NCBI GenBank assembly: GCA_035545535.1
Contig: DASZYF010000002.1
Location: forward strand, 1 to 8,509
Length of the DNA stretch: 8,509 nucleotides
Origin: DASZYF01 sp035545535
Lineage (GTDB): Bacteria > Actinomycetota > Actinomycetes > Mycobacteriales > CAJCIY01
Direction of reading: 5' to 3'
Below, one piece after another: positions 1-5,128 of this stretch (position 1 is its first letter; every line of letters begins with the position of its first letter). A model generated the notes under the pieces. That model saw only the letters and a list, made by a program, of their open reading frames with translations. It had not been told where the DNA came from and did no database searches. A program made the position numbers and the translations under genes.

Positions 1-2
1 TG

Positions 3-179
3 CTCGTGATCATCGTGTGGTACCTCATCATGACCTCGGTGCTCTACGTGGGGCAGTACTACCTGGAGCGCCGCTTCGGACGCGGTTCGGCGCGGATGCT
101 GCCGCCGACGCCGCTGCAGAGGCTGCGCATGATCGTGCTGCCCCGCGGCGGACGCGATGCCGCTGTCAGTGCGTCGTGA
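3..179 (+). CDS. Amino acid ABC transporter permease, C-terminal end (partial)
   Basis: The 5' end is outside the window; 58 C-terminal residues remain. They begin with a hydrophobic stretch (LVIIVWYLIMTSVLYVGQYY) that looks like the last transmembrane helix of a HisM/GlnP-type inner-membrane permease. It is followed by the positively charged LERRFGRG segment that typically ends these proteins on the cytoplasmic side, then a variable tail. Its TGA stop overlaps the GTG start of the ATPase gene in a GTGA tetranucleotide, which indicates an operon with translational coupling. The neighbouring ATPase is of the polar amino acid (PAAT) class, so the permease most likely carries a polar amino acid such as glutamine or glutamate. 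The substrate cannot be read from this fragment. Confidence 0.8.
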   Translation, partial: LVIIVWYLIMTSVLYVGQYYLERRFGRGSARMLPPTPLQRLRMIVLPRGGRDAAVSAS

Positions 180-952
180 CGGAGACCATCGTGCCGCCCA
201 TCGTGCGCGCGGTCGGCGTGCGCAAGTCCTTCGGGAGCCACGAGGTGCTCAAGGGCATCGACCTCGAGATGAGCGCCGGCGAGGTGACCTGCCTGCTCGG
301 CCCGAGCGGCTCGGGCAAGTCGACGTTCATCCGCTGCATCAACCACCTCGAGAAGATCAGCGGCGGCGAGCTCTTCGTCGACGGCGAGCTCGTGGGCTAC
401 CGGCGCGACGGCCACAAGCTCTACGAGCTGCGGGAGAGGGAGATCGCGAAGAAGCGGGCCGAGATCGGCATGGTCTTCCAGAGGTTCAACCTCTTCCCGC
501 ACAAGACCGCGCTGGAGAACATCACCGAGGCGCCGCTGCGCGTGCGCGGCCTCTCACGGAGCAGCTGCGACGTCGACGCGAAGGCGCTGCTCGACCGCGT
601 CGGGCTGGCCGACAAGGCGAACCACTACCCCTCGCAGCTGTCCGGGGGCCAGCAGCAGCGCGTCGCGATCGCCCGCGCGCTCGCGATGAAGCCGAAGCTG
701 ATGCTGTTCGACGAGCCGACGTCGGCGCTCGACCCCGAGCTCGTCGGCGAGGTCCTCAACGTCATGCGCGAGCTCGCGCGCGACGGCATGACGATGATGG
801 TCGTCACGCACGAGATCGGGTTCGCCCGCGAGGTGGCCGATGCCGTGGTGTTCATGGCCGACGGCGTGGTCGTCGAGAGCGGTCCGCCCGCCCAGGTGCT
901 CCTGAGCCCGAAGGAGGAGCGCACGCGGGCCTTCCTGAAGGCCGTCCTCTAG
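176..952 (+). CDS. Polar amino acid ABC transporter ATP-binding protein (GlnQ/HisP type)
   Basis: This 258-residue cytoplasmic ATPase powers the permease encoded just upstream. All motifs are present: Walker A GPSGSGKST (42-50), Q-loop Gln102 in FQRFNLFPHKT, signature LSGGQQQR (155-162), Walker B LMLFDE (175-180), D-loop SALD (183-186) and switch His212. The FNLFPHKTALENI segment and the length are typical of the PAAT family (GlnQ, HisP, GltL). I chose GTG 176 because it overlaps the permease stop as GTGA. An in-frame GTG at 191 is an alternative, and the open frame further upstream merely shadows the permease. No Shine-Dalgarno sequence is evident, which fits translational coupling. No substrate-binding protein gene is visible; it may lie upstream. 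The family is certain, the exact amino acid is not. Confidence 0.95.
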   Translation: MTETIVPPIVRAVGVRKSFGSHEVLKGIDLEMSAGEVTCLLGPSGSGKSTFIRCINHLEKISGGELFVDGELVGYRRDGHKLYELREREIAKKRAEIGMVFQRFNLFPHKTALENITEAPLRVRGLSRSSCDVDAKALLDRVGLADKANHYPSQLSGGQQQRVAIARALAMKPKLMLFDEPTSALDPELVGEVLNVMRELARDGMTMMVVTHEIGFAREVADAVVFMADGVVVESGPPAQVLLSPKEERTRAFLKAVL

Positions 953-959
953 CGCCGCC

Positions 960-965
960 TAGGCT
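960..965 (+). promoter_or_regulatory. Putative -10 element (TAGGCT) of the epimerase gene
   Basis: The TAnnnT hexamer lies in the 22-bp gap after the ATPase stop and nine bases before the GTG start at 975. There is no Shine-Dalgarno sequence in the gap. The arrangement suggests a leaderless transcript starting at or near the GTG, making the epimerase independent of the ABC operon. It is inferred from the motif only. Confidence 0.45.
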
Positions 966-974
966 CCTCGTCCC

Positions 975-1592
975 GTGGACGTCCAGCCCCTCGGCATCTC
1001 CGGCGCCGTCGCCTTCACGCCCAAGCAGCACCCCGACGACCGCGGCCTGTTCTTCGAGGCCTACAAGGCCGACGTGCTGGCCGAGGCCGTCGGGCACCGC
1101 ATCACGCTCGCACAAGCGAACTGCAGCGTCAGCCGGCGCGGCACCGTGCGCGGTGTGCACTTCGCGCAGGTCCCGCCGAGCCAGGCGAAGTACGTCAGCT
1201 GCGCGCGCGGGGCCATCCTCGACATCGTCATCGACATCCGCGTGGGCTCGCCCACGTTCGGAGCCGTCGAGGGCGTGCGGCTCGACGACCAGAACCGGCG
1301 CGCGCTCTACATCGCCGAAGGTCTCGGGCACTGCTTCGTCGCGCTCGAGGAGGGCACCACGGTGACCTACCTGTGCAGCGAGCCCTACGCGCCCGGGCGC
1401 GAGCACGGCGTCACGCCCACCGACCCGGCGCTCGGGTTCGCCGACCTCGAGGGCTGGCCGGCGGACGTCGAGCTGCTGCTCTCGCCGAAGGACACCGCGG
1501 CCCCGACGCTCGCCGAGGCCGCCGAGCAGGGACTGCTGCCCACCTGGGACGCCTGCCAGGAGCTCTACGCGAGCCTGCGCGCCCGCGGGTAG
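975..1592 (+). CDS. dTDP-4-dehydrorhamnose 3,5-epimerase family protein (RmlC-like)
   Basis: This 205-residue cupin-fold protein belongs to the RmlC/EvaD family, which epimerises C3 and/or C5 of dTDP-4-keto-6-deoxy sugars for cell-wall or glycoconjugate sugars. Visible family features are DDRGLFFE (21-28), RGVHF (59-63) with the catalytic-base candidate His62, Lys73 in the AKYV substrate-binding segment, and Tyr132 in TYLCSEPY as the likely general acid. REHG follows at 142-145, and LSPKD (169-173) has Asp173 as the probable partner of the His. The length is slightly above the roughly 185-200 residues usual for the family. The start is GTG 975, preceded by a leaderless-type -10. The 3' end overlaps the convergent protease gene by 28 bp. 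No rmlA, rmlB or rmlD is in view, so whether it is a true 3,5-epimerase or a 5-only/3-only epimerase of another pathway is open. Confidence 0.9.
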   Translation: MDVQPLGISGAVAFTPKQHPDDRGLFFEAYKADVLAEAVGHRITLAQANCSVSRRGTVRGVHFAQVPPSQAKYVSCARGAILDIVIDIRVGSPTFGAVEGVRLDDQNRRALYIAEGLGHCFVALEEGTTVTYLCSEPYAPGREHGVTPTDPALGFADLEGWPADVELLLSPKDTAAPTLAEAAEQGLLPTWDACQELYASLRARG

Positions 1593-1855
1593 CGCCACGC
1601 GCGGCCGATCACCTCGGCCGGCCCGTGCGCGCGGGAGTCCTCACTCGCGTCGGCGTTGTCCCCGAGCACGAGCCAGCCGTCGGGCGTCGCCCGCACCGCG
1701 CGCTTCACGACCACGACGTCGGGCCGGTGCGGGAAGCGGGCCAGCACCAGCCGGCCGACGCGCGGCTTGGCGCCGATGCGCACGAGCAGGCGTTCTCCGT
1801 CGGCGAGCGTCGGCACCATCGAGGCCCCGCTCACCGTCGCCACCCGCCAGCCCAT
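1565..1855 (-). CDS. Small S24/S26-family protease, Ni-superoxide dismutase maturation protease-like
   Basis: This 96-residue protein has the signal-peptidase Ser/Lys dyad. SGASMVPTL places the nucleophile at Ser12, and VVVVKRAV gives the general base Lys51. The closing box GDNADASEDSR (65-75) is characteristic of S26 peptidases. Unlike signal peptidase I it has no N-terminal membrane helix and begins almost at the catalytic serine. That matches the short soluble maturases (SodX type) that remove the N-terminal leader of nickel superoxide dismutase so that the nickel hook can form. The start is ATG 1855, preceded by a GGGAGGG Shine-Dalgarno sequence. The open frame extends upstream but with unconserved-looking sequence. 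The 3' end overlaps the epimerase gene by 28 bp. No sodN is in the window, so the Ni-SOD role is inferred from the size and motifs alone; it could be another S26-type processing enzyme. Confidence 0.82.
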   Translation of the reverse strand: MGWRVATVSGASMVPTLADGERLLVRIGAKPRVGRLVLARFPHRPDVVVVKRAVRATPDGWLVLGDNADASEDSRAHGPAEVIGRAWRYPRARRLA

Positions 1856-1857
1856 GA

Positions 1858-1864
1858 CCCTCCC
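1858..1864 (-). promoter_or_regulatory. Ribosome binding site of the small S26-type protease
   Basis: On the minus strand GGGAGGG lies two bases before the ATG at 1855. Spacing from the GGAGG core is short but workable. It fixes the ATG at 1855 as the start rather than upstream codons in the open frame. Confidence 0.6.
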
Positions 1865-1871
1865 TTCGGGG

Positions 1872-1912
1872 CCTCCGGCCGTGGCGGAGGAGCGGGCCAC
1901 GGCCTTCGGCCG
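1872..1912. other. Cluster of mutually exclusive hairpins in the protease leader
   Basis: Three inverted repeats share bases here. CCTCCG (1872-1877) pairs with CGGAGG (1885-1890). GGCCGTGGC (1877-1885) pairs with GCCACGGCC (1896-1904), nine perfect base pairs with a 10-base loop. CGGCC (1900-1904) pairs with GGCCG (1908-1912). On the minus strand they precede the protease Shine-Dalgarno sequence and include a CTCCTCC that could pair with it. A regulatory leader is possible, but GC-rich DNA makes such repeats common. Confidence 0.35.
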
Positions 1913-1920
1913 ACCCGATC

Positions 1921-1926
1921 TAGTGT
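1921..1926 (+). promoter_or_regulatory. Putative -10 element (TAGTGT) of the acetyltransferase gene
   Basis: TAGTGT is followed by eight bases and then GTG 1935, with no Shine-Dalgarno sequence between. This is the usual geometry of a leaderless actinobacterial transcript and supports GTG 1935 over the in-frame GTG at 1923, which lies inside the hexamer. Confidence 0.5.
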
Positions 1927-1934
1927 CGTCGGTC

Positions 1935-2414
1935 GTGATCCGCGAGGCGACTCCCGAGGACGTGCCGGCCATCATCGGCCTGATCCGCGACCTCGCCGAC
2001 TACGAGAAGAGCCTCGACCAGGTGCAGATCACCGACGCGCAGCTGCACGCCGCGCTGTTCGGGGACGACGCCGTCGCCGGCTGCTACCTCGCCGAGGACG
2101 GCGGCCCGCCGCTCGGCATGGCGCTGTGGTTCCGCACGTACTCGACGTGGACCGGTGAGATCGGGCTGTACCTCGAGGACCTGTTCGTGCAGCCGCAGCA
2201 CCGCGGCGGCGGCCACGGCCGGGCCCTTCTCGCGCGCCTGGCGAAGCACTGCGTCGACAACGGGTGGCCGCGGTTCGAGTGGGCGGTGCTCGACTGGAAC
2301 CTGCCGGCGATCGGCTTCTACGAGTCGCTCGGCGCGAAGCCGATGGATCGCTGGACGACCTACCGGGTCACCGGCCTCGACCTCGTGCGCCTGGCCCGGT
2401 CAGCCGCCGGCTGA
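1935..2414 (+). CDS. GNAT N-acetyltransferase, diamine/thialysine acetyltransferase-like
   Basis: This 159-residue single-domain enzyme transfers an acetyl group from acetyl-CoA to an amine. It begins with the GNAT opening MIREATPEDVPAIIGLIRDLA and YEK (23-25). LEDLFVQPQHR (80-90) then leads into the acetyl-CoA pyrophosphate loop RGGGHG (90-95). FEWAVLDWNLPAIGFYESLGA (114-134) carries Asn122 and the probable catalytic Tyr129. The ELA.YEK / LEDL / WNxPAIxFY combination is that of the spermidine/diamine and thialysine acetyltransferase group (SAT1/SAT2), so a polyamine or lysine-like amine is the likely substrate; this is inference. The start is GTG 1935, supported by the leaderless-type -10. 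The 3' end overlaps the convergent membrane-protein gene by 15 bp. Confidence 0.9.
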   Translation: MIREATPEDVPAIIGLIRDLADYEKSLDQVQITDAQLHAALFGDDAVAGCYLAEDGGPPLGMALWFRTYSTWTGEIGLYLEDLFVQPQHRGGGHGRALLARLAKHCVDNGWPRFEWAVLDWNLPAIGFYESLGAKPMDRWTTYRVTGLDLVRLARSAAG

Positions 2415-2804
2415 GTAGCGGTCGCGGGCGGGAAGTCCCCGGGCGAGGAGCAGCATCACCGCGACCGCACTGCCGAGCACGGCGACCGCGAAGCCCGGGC
2501 GGTGCCCCTGGATCAGCCCGACGCCCACCGGCAGGCACAGCGCCTCGCACATGAACGTCGGCGTGCGGGCCGCGCCGCTGCCGCGGGCCAGCCAACGGGC
2601 GAGGAAGGCCAGCAGCGCCCCCGCACCGACGGCCGCGATGATGTCGAGCGCGAGGATGCCGCCGCTCGTGACGTGCGCCCCGGTCGCCGCGTGGATGCCG
2701 AGCCAGATGCCCGCCGCGACGAGCGCCACCGCCTGCGCCAGCAGCACCGCGAGCCCCGCCCGCATCAGCCGCGGGTCGCGAGGCTCCCCGGTCTCGTCCG
2801 CCAC
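2400..2804 (-). CDS. Four-helix hypothetical membrane protein
   Basis: The 134-residue product has a short acidic cytosolic-type N-terminus (MADETGEPRDPRLMR) followed by four hydrophobic segments at about 17-38, 48-70, 82-99 and 103-121. The last two are separated only by QGHRPG. The tail is short and basic (ARGLPARDRY). I do not recognise a named family. Small four-helix proteins of this shape are common, uncharacterised actinobacterial inner-membrane proteins. The start is GTG 2804, because a TACCGT hexamer sits eight bases upstream and the residues before it in the open frame only shadow the lipid kinase gene. It diverges from the kinase across a 75-bp gap, so the two may be co-regulated. 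Its last 15 bases overlap the acetyltransferase gene. Confidence 0.75.
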   Translation of the reverse strand: MADETGEPRDPRLMRAGLAVLLAQAVALVAAGIWLGIHAATGAHVTSGGILALDIIAAVGAGALLAFLARWLARGSGAARTPTFMCEALCLPVGVGLIQGHRPGFAVAVLGSAVAVMLLLARGLPARDRYSAGG

Positions 2805-2812
2805 GGGGCACG

Positions 2813-2818
2813 ACGGTA
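2813..2818 (-). promoter_or_regulatory. Putative -10 element (TACCGT) of the four-helix protein gene
   Basis: Read on the minus strand, TACCGT is followed by eight bases and the GTG start at 2804, without a Shine-Dalgarno sequence. It lies in the 75-bp divergent gap shared with the lipid kinase promoter. Confidence 0.45.
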
Positions 2819-2866
2819 GTGAGCCAACCCTCCGGACGCCCGGCGCGGATGGCCCGGCGGCGCCGA

Positions 2867-2872
2867 TATCCT
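2867..2872 (+). promoter_or_regulatory. Putative -10 element (TATCCT) of the lipid kinase gene
   Basis: TATCCT matches TAnnnT, is followed by seven bases and then GTG 2880. The purine-rich GAGAG immediately before the start could also act as a weak Shine-Dalgarno sequence but is too close for normal spacing. Leaderless initiation is the simpler reading. Confidence 0.5.
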
Positions 2873-2879
2873 GAGAGGT

Positions 2880-3818
2880 GTGCGGGCGCTGTTGATCGTC
2901 AATCCGCACGCCACGACCACCACCGCCCGGGCGCGCGACGTGCTGGTCTCCGCGCTCGGCGACGTGATCAAGGTCGACGTCGCGCTGACCGAGTCGCGCC
3001 ACCACGCGAGCGCCATCGCCGCGCAGGCGGTGGACGACGGCCGCGAGGCCGTCATCGCCTTCGGCGGCGACGGCACCATCAACGAGATCGTCAACGGCCT
3101 GCTCGACGACCGGGACGCACCGGCCGCCGACCTGCCGGTGCTCGGGGTCGTCCCGGGCGGTTCGTCGAACGTGTTCGCCCGGGCGCTCGGCTTCCCGGAC
3201 GACCCGGTCGAGGCCACCGGCGCGCTGCTCGAGTCGCTGCGCGGCGACGTGACGCGCAGCATCGGTCTCGGCCGCGCCGACGCGCGCTGGTTCACGTTCA
3301 CCGCGGGTCTCGGCCTCGACGCGGGCGCGGTCGAGCGCGTGGAGAGGGCGCGCGGCAAGGGCCGCACCGTCACCGACGGCCTGTACGTGCGGGCCGCCGT
3401 CTCGCAGTACCTCTTCGCCACGCGGCACCGCGAGCAGCCGGTGACCGCGACGCTGCCGGACGGCGAGGTCCTGCACCTCGCGCACGCGATGGTGACCAAC
3501 ACGAGCCCGTGGACCTACCTCGGCCGGCGCGAGGTCGTGGTCACGCCGAACACGACGTTCGAGACGGGGCTCGGCCTGTTCGGCCTCGCGAAGCTGCCGA
3601 TGCTCGGCACCCTCCGCGCGGTGGCACAGCTGCTCCGCGAGCAGGCCCCGCACACCAAGCACGCGACCATCCGCGAGGACCTCACCGAGGTCGCGCTGCA
3701 GGCCGAGGGCGCGCTGCCGTTCGAGGTGGACGGCGACTTCGTCGACCGCCGCAGCACCGTCACCCTGCGCTCGCACCCCGACGCACTGCGCGTCTTCGCC
3801 CCCGTCCCCACCGACTGA
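2880..3818 (+). CDS. Diacylglycerol kinase-family lipid kinase (DAGK catalytic domain)
   Basis: The 312-residue protein belongs to the DagK/YegS/LCB5 family, which phosphorylates diacylglycerol or related lipids with ATP at the inner face of the membrane. Landmarks are IVNPH (6-10), the nucleotide-binding GGDGT (62-66) followed by INEIVNGL, and PGGSSNVFARALG (92-104), the family's PGG(S/T)xN box. The second β-rich domain has FTAGLGLDAG (140-149), AMVTNTSPWTYLGR (203-216) and, near the end, EVDGDF (282-287) containing the conserved Asp-Gly. The length is normal. The start is GTG 2880, from the preceding -10 and the immediate RALLIVNPH strand. The stop abuts that of the convergent phosphodiesterase gene. 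Which lipid it phosphorylates is unknown; phosphatidic acid recycling is the usual role. Confidence 0.92.
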   Translation: MRALLIVNPHATTTTARARDVLVSALGDVIKVDVALTESRHHASAIAAQAVDDGREAVIAFGGDGTINEIVNGLLDDRDAPAADLPVLGVVPGGSSNVFARALGFPDDPVEATGALLESLRGDVTRSIGLGRADARWFTFTAGLGLDAGAVERVERARGKGRTVTDGLYVRAAVSQYLFATRHREQPVTATLPDGEVLHLAHAMVTNTSPWTYLGRREVVVTPNTTFETGLGLFGLAKLPMLGTLRAVAQLLREQAPHTKHATIREDLTEVALQAEGALPFEVDGDFVDRRSTVTLRSHPDALRVFAPVPTD

Positions 3819-4520
3819 TCAACGGAGGGCGGCGACCACCGCCGCGGGGTCGTCGCAGATGATGCCGTCGACGCCGGCGCCGGCGAGCGCCTTCGCCTCG
3901 TCGAGCGTCGTGACGGTCCACACGACGAGCCCGAGGCCGGCGTCGTGGCAGCGCGCCACCGCCTCGGCGGGGGCGGCGAGCACGGTGCGGACCGGGACGT
4001 GCAGCTCGGCGTGGCCCGCCTCGACCGCGTAGGACACGGCCGCGCTGACCGCGACCCCACTGGTGATGAGGAACGCGGTCGGGACGGCCCCGGCGAGATC
4101 AGCCCGCACCCGCTCGACGGCGAACCAGTCGAAGGACGAGACGACCACGTCATCAGCCGCCCCGTCGGCCCCGCCCGCGCGCTCCCGCAGCAACCCGGCC
4201 AGCAGCTCGGCGGTCCGTTCGTGGGGCGCGTCGTGGTCCGGCTCGGCCGGCACGTTCTTGATCTCGACGATCACCCGGTGGCCCCGGCAGGCATCCAGGA
4301 GATCGGAGAGGAGCGGAGCCCCGACGGCCGGGTCGTACGGGTGCTCGATGAGCGTCACCCCGGCCCGGACCGGGTCGTGGGACAGCACCAGGCGCTCGTC
4401 GGCCGTGCGCCGGGCGTCGACCTCCACGCCGTCCGCGCCCGCCGCGAGGGCCGCCGAGACGGCCTCGAGCGTGTTCTCCGGGCCGGGCACGCAGCTGCCG
4501 CGATGGCCGAGGATCCGCAC
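3819..4520 (-). CDS. Glycerophosphodiester phosphodiesterase (GDPD family)
   Basis: This 233-residue TIM-barrel enzyme hydrolyses glycerophosphodiesters, the deacylated products of phospholipids, to glycerol-3-phosphate and an alcohol. The catalytic set is complete: GHRG with His6-Arg7, ENT with Glu15, the metal-binding VEVDAR with Glu33 and Asp35, and the general acid His48 in LSHD. VEIKN (85-89) probably adds a further acidic ligand at Glu86. The C-terminal VWTV (200-203) and GIICDDP (219-225) motifs are also typical. No signal peptide or membrane helix is seen, so it should be cytoplasmic (UgpQ-like rather than periplasmic GlpQ). The start is GTG 4520, right before the first β-strand; only a weak AGGG lies upstream and no TAnnnT hexamer was found. 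Its 3' end meets the lipid kinase stop with no spacer, a pairing that suggests shared lipid turnover. Confidence 0.93.
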   Translation of the reverse strand: MRILGHRGSCVPGPENTLEAVSAALAAGADGVEVDARRTADERLVLSHDPVRAGVTLIEHPYDPAVGAPLLSDLLDACRGHRVIVEIKNVPAEPDHDAPHERTAELLAGLLRERAGGADGAADDVVVSSFDWFAVERVRADLAGAVPTAFLITSGVAVSAAVSYAVEAGHAELHVPVRTVLAAPAEAVARCHDAGLGLVVWTVTTLDEAKALAGAGVDGIICDDPAAVVAALR

Positions 4521-4594
4521 CCGCCAACCCTGGCACGCGGCGGGTTTCGGGGGGTTTGGCCGGACTTCCCGCGCTCAGGGGTGAAGCGGCTCAC

Positions 4595-4608
4595 ACGCGT
4601 GCACGCGT
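4595..4608. repeat. Perfect 14-bp palindrome ACGCGTGCACGCGT
   Basis: The sequence equals its own reverse complement over all 14 bases and lies 75 bp from the phosphodiesterase start and about 93 bp before the wblE -35. A dimeric transcription factor operator is plausible; no specific regulator can be named. Confidence 0.4.
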
Positions 4609-4632
4609 TCTGGCCCGCCGTGTCCGTGACGT

Positions 4633-4674
4633 GCTTGCAGAACGCTTGCCAGCCCCGTGGCGCTGTGCAAGCGT
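4633..4674. repeat. GCTTGC direct repeat plus ACGCTTGC/GCAAGCGT inverted repeat
   Basis: GCTTGC occurs at 4633-4638 and again at 4644-4649, one helical turn (11 bp) apart. The second copy is part of ACGCTTGC (4642-4649), whose exact reverse complement GCAAGCGT stands at 4667-4674. Three copies of one half-site upstream of the wblE promoter suggest an activator or repressor array. Confidence 0.4.
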
Positions 4675-4700
4675 GGACGACGCCTCGAAGGGGATCCCGG

Positions 4701-4729
4701 TTGATCCGGGACCCGGCCGGGGTTAGCGT
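4701..4729 (+). promoter_or_regulatory. wblE promoter (-35 TTGATC, 17-bp spacer, -10 TAGCGT)
   Basis: TTGATC (4701-4706) and TAGCGT (4724-4729) are separated by exactly 17 bases, the best σ70-type promoter in the window. Transcription should begin around G4737, giving a leader of about 114 bases. An inverted repeat TCCCGG-TTGAT-CCGGGA (4695-4711) covers the -35 and extends with one mismatch to 4692-4714, so a bound protein would block or replace σ contact. Motif-based inference. Confidence 0.6.
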
Positions 4730-4835
4730 GAGTGGCGAAGCCGCCACCGGTGCAGCCCTCACGAGGGGTTTGCGGCCCGGAGTGGCGCCGATGCTCGCGC
4801 CGCTGACCAGGACGACGAGCACGACCCCCCGCTAT

Positions 4836-4841
4836 GAGGAG
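4836..4841 (+). promoter_or_regulatory. Ribosome binding site of wblE (GAGGAG)
   Basis: GAGGAG ends nine bases before ATG 4851. It selects the family-typical MDWRH start over the in-frame ATG at 4791, which has its own weaker GGAG at 4779-4782. Confidence 0.7.
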
Positions 4842-4850
4842 CTGACCCGC

Positions 4851-5102
4851 ATGGACTGGCGCCACCGCGCGCTCTGCCGTGACGAAGACCCTGAGCTGTT
4901 CTTCCCCATCGGGACCACCGGTCCCGCCGAACGCCAGACCGAGTCCGCGAAGGCCGTGTGCCGTCGCTGCGCGGTGGCGACGGACTGCCTCCAGTGGGCG
5001 ATGGAGACCGGCCAGGACGCCGGCATCTGGGGCGGCCTGACCGAGGACGAGCGCCGCGCGCTGAAGCGCCGCGGAGCCCGTCAGCGCGCCCGCCTCGCCT
5101 GA
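4851..5102 (+). CDS. wblE: WhiB-family [4Fe-4S] transcriptional regulator, WhiB1/WblE type
   Basis: The 83-residue protein has the four iron-sulfur cysteines Cys9, Cys37, Cys40 and Cys46 in the C-Xn-CxxC-x5-C pattern. The β-turn GIWGG (58-62) follows, and then a basic DNA-binding tail, ERRALKRRGARQRARL. The opening MDWRH and DEDPELFFP, and the sequence throughout, resemble mycobacterial WhiB1 and streptomycete WblE. WhiB1 is an essential, nitric-oxide-sensitive regulator that also binds the primary σ factor. It should act in the cytoplasm as a cluster-loaded transcription factor. The start is ATG 4851, from the GAGGAG site and family agreement; an in-frame ATG at 4791 would add 20 residues. 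A promoter with overlapping palindromes lies upstream. A small membrane protein follows after 26 bp, possibly cotranscribed. Confidence 0.95.
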   Translation: MDWRHRALCRDEDPELFFPIGTTGPAERQTESAKAVCRRCAVATDCLQWAMETGQDAGIWGGLTEDERRALKRRGARQRARLA

Positions 5103-5128
5103 TCCACCTCCTGAGGCACCATTCCCCC

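Larger units (their letters stand above)
4521..4850. promoter_or_regulatory. Divergent regulatory region between the phosphodiesterase and wblE
   Basis: These 330 bases contain no convincing gene of their own. They hold a 14-bp perfect palindrome (4595-4608), CTTGC direct and inverted repeats (4633-4674), a well-spaced promoter (4701-4729) whose -35 is embedded in an inverted repeat, and a leader of about 114 bases before the wblE start. The length and density of symmetric sequence suggest wblE is heavily regulated, in line with known multi-input control of whiB1 in mycobacteria. Confidence 0.6.

Noticed and set aside
157..1365. A 402-residue forward open frame across the ATPase and epimerase genes
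   Set aside because: Its translation is an Arg/Ala/Pro-rich low-complexity shadow lacking any motif, while the two genes in the other frames have complete family motifs.
2805..3776. Long minus-strand extension of the four-helix protein frame over the lipid kinase
   Set aside because: The extension is antisense to a well-supported kinase and has no recognisable domain. A -10 motif and start at 2804 explain the gene.
5104..5111. CACCTCCT after wblE, identical to the anti-Shine-Dalgarno end of 16S rRNA and able to pair with the wblE ribosome binding site
   Set aside because: An eight-base match is expected by chance in such sequence, and there is no other rRNA similarity or sign of a structured 3' UTR; recorded only as a curiosity.
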